Source of the DNA: JBQTKD01 sp052389435
Lineage (GTDB): Bacteria > Actinomycetota > Actinomycetes > Sporichthyales > Sporichthyaceae
DNA length: 18,373 nt
Reading direction: 5' to 3'
Assembly (NCBI GenBank): GCA_052389435.1
Contig: JBQTIB010000164.1
Span: 1-18,373 of the forward strand
The translations under genes were made by a program, and so were the position numbers. Shown here piece after piece: positions 17,972 through 18,373 of this stretch (positions are counted from its first letter, which is position 1; each line of letters begins with the position of its first letter). The notes under the pieces were generated by a model, which worked only from the letters and a program-made list of their open reading frames with translations, did no database searches and was not told the DNA's origin.

Positions 17972-18226
17972 ACCGCAACCCCAGACCGCGCCGACCACGT
18001 CGCCGGAAGATCCCCCGACCGCAACCCCAGACCCCGGCGCCCGGCAGATCCCGGTACCGCAACCCCAGACCCCGGCGCCCGGCAGATCCCGGTACCGCAA
18101 CCCCAGACCACGCCGACCACCTCGCCCGAAGATCCCCCGACCGCAACCCCAGACCCCGGCGCCCGGCAGATCCCGGTACCGCAACCCCAGACCAGAGCGT
18201 CCGGAAATTCCCGGTACCGCAACCCC
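17972..18226. repeat. Nested tandem repeat: two copies of a 122-bp unit made of 46+38+38 bp subunits
   Basis: The core ACCGCAACCCC starts at 17972, 18018, 18056, 18094, 18140, 18178 and 18216, giving spacings 46, 38, 38, 46, 38, 38. Six subunits thus form two 122-bp super-repeats, with a seventh partial subunit. The 38-bp units at 18018, 18056 and 18140 are identical; the one at 18178 has diverged in its second half. The 46-bp units differ at a few positions. Neither 38, 46 nor 122 is a multiple of three, so reading frames shift at every unit and the tract is not a protein repeat. Units are joined by GGTACC, and each ordinary 38-bp unit has a near-palindromic CCGGCGCCCGG. There are no variable spacers, so it is not a CRISPR. 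Confidence 0.85.
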
Positions 18227-18320
18227 GGCCCACGGCGCCAGCCAGCCCTAGGAGCGTGGGTCAGTAACACGCCCGGGTAGGTCCCACATCCGGACGGCGG
18301 TGCCGGCGACGATTGGTGCC

Positions 18321-18373
18321 GTGGGTACCGACGATTCGCTGTTCGAGATGGATCCGGTGGAGCGGCCGGAGGG
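18321..18373 (+). CDS. Possible N-terminus of a gene running off the window
   Basis: From GTG at 18321 the frame is open to the window's end, giving 17 codons that read (M)GTDDSLFEMDPVERPE. Acidic, short openings with LFE or LFD resemble the starts of some actinobacterial AAA+ or helicase-type DNA repair proteins (such as RarA), but this is far too short to assign. There is no clear Shine-Dalgarno. It could equally be chance. Confidence 0.3.
   Translation, partial: MGTDDSLFEMDPVERPE

Larger units (their letters stand above)
17805..18320. other. Non-coding interval holding the SOS promoter and repeats
   Basis: 516 bases without a credible gene. In order: HNH promoter and LexA box (17810-17851), four heptamers (17860-17887), about 80 bases containing degenerate pieces of the larger repeat (for example CGCCGACCACG near 17913), the 122-bp super-repeats (17972-18226), and about 90 plain bases before the possible gene start at 18321. 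Open frames here on both strands are by-products of GC-rich repetitive sequence. Confidence 0.75.

Noticed and set aside
17972..18226. CRISPR-like spacing of repeats
   Set aside because: Units are directly joined with no unique spacers, subunit lengths alternate 46/38/38, and there are no cas genes.
17805..18233. N-terminal extension of the HNH protein with repeated GLGLR/VAVPGSAG-type peptides
   Set aside because: It is translation of the non-coding 38/46-bp repeats and would run across the promoter and LexA box; DUF222-type sequence starts at 17804.

Overview
The window is very GC-rich and its genes use GTG and TTG starts. It carries an IS1380-type transposon, a DUF222/HNH (13E12-like) gene behind a mycobacterial-type SOS box, a DUF5666-like lipoprotein and an actinobacterial-style acetyl-CoA synthetase. 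Together these point to a high-GC actinomycete (Actinomycetota). I cannot fix the genus from sequence alone. All assignments come from reading motifs; no database search was run.

Layout. (1) 1-1609: a complete IS1380-family element. Its left inverted repeat begins at base 1, so the window, and perhaps the source contig, starts at the edge of an IS. (2) 1836-6023: a TetR-family regulator on the plus strand converges on a minus-strand pair, acs followed by an ALDH3-type aldehyde dehydrogenase. A perfect 13-bp hairpin separates the converging genes. The ALDH promoter region holds an imperfect palindrome, and its 9-base core AAGTTACTC recurs just upstream of the TetR gene, so the regulator may control both. 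Together the enzymes could convert an aldehyde to an acid, and acetate to acetyl-CoA. (3) 6249-12112: a five-gene plus-strand operon with translational coupling. It encodes an HlyD/MacA-like adaptor, a MacB-type ATPase, a MacB/FtsX-type permease, a lipoprotein with an internal duplication, and a second, much larger HlyD-like adaptor. A strong hairpin follows. This is the most distinctive system here: a MacAB-like export or envelope machine with two unequal adaptors and a dedicated Gly-rich, Cys-paired lipoprotein. (4) 12221-13411: a membrane-anchored NodB/polysaccharide-deacetylase-fold protein that lacks one canonical metal-binding Asp, ending in a good intrinsic terminator. (5) 13448-15446 (minus): a PAP2 phosphatase/diacylglycerol-kinase-like fusion followed closely by a macro-domain hydrolase. 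(6) 15562-16128: a thioredoxin-fold protein whose stop codon overlaps that of the next, converging gene. (7) 16125-17804 (minus): a DUF222-HNH endonuclease whose putative leaderless promoter is overlapped by a perfect LexA box. (8) 17805-18320: non-coding DNA with a 4 x 7-bp tandem repeat and two copies of a 122-bp higher-order repeat. (9) From 18321: a possible truncated gene start.

The strongest functional leads are the dual-adaptor transporter operon, the SOS-controlled HNH gene beside the nested repeats, the TetR operator pair, and an IS hairpin that could hide the transposase ribosome binding site.
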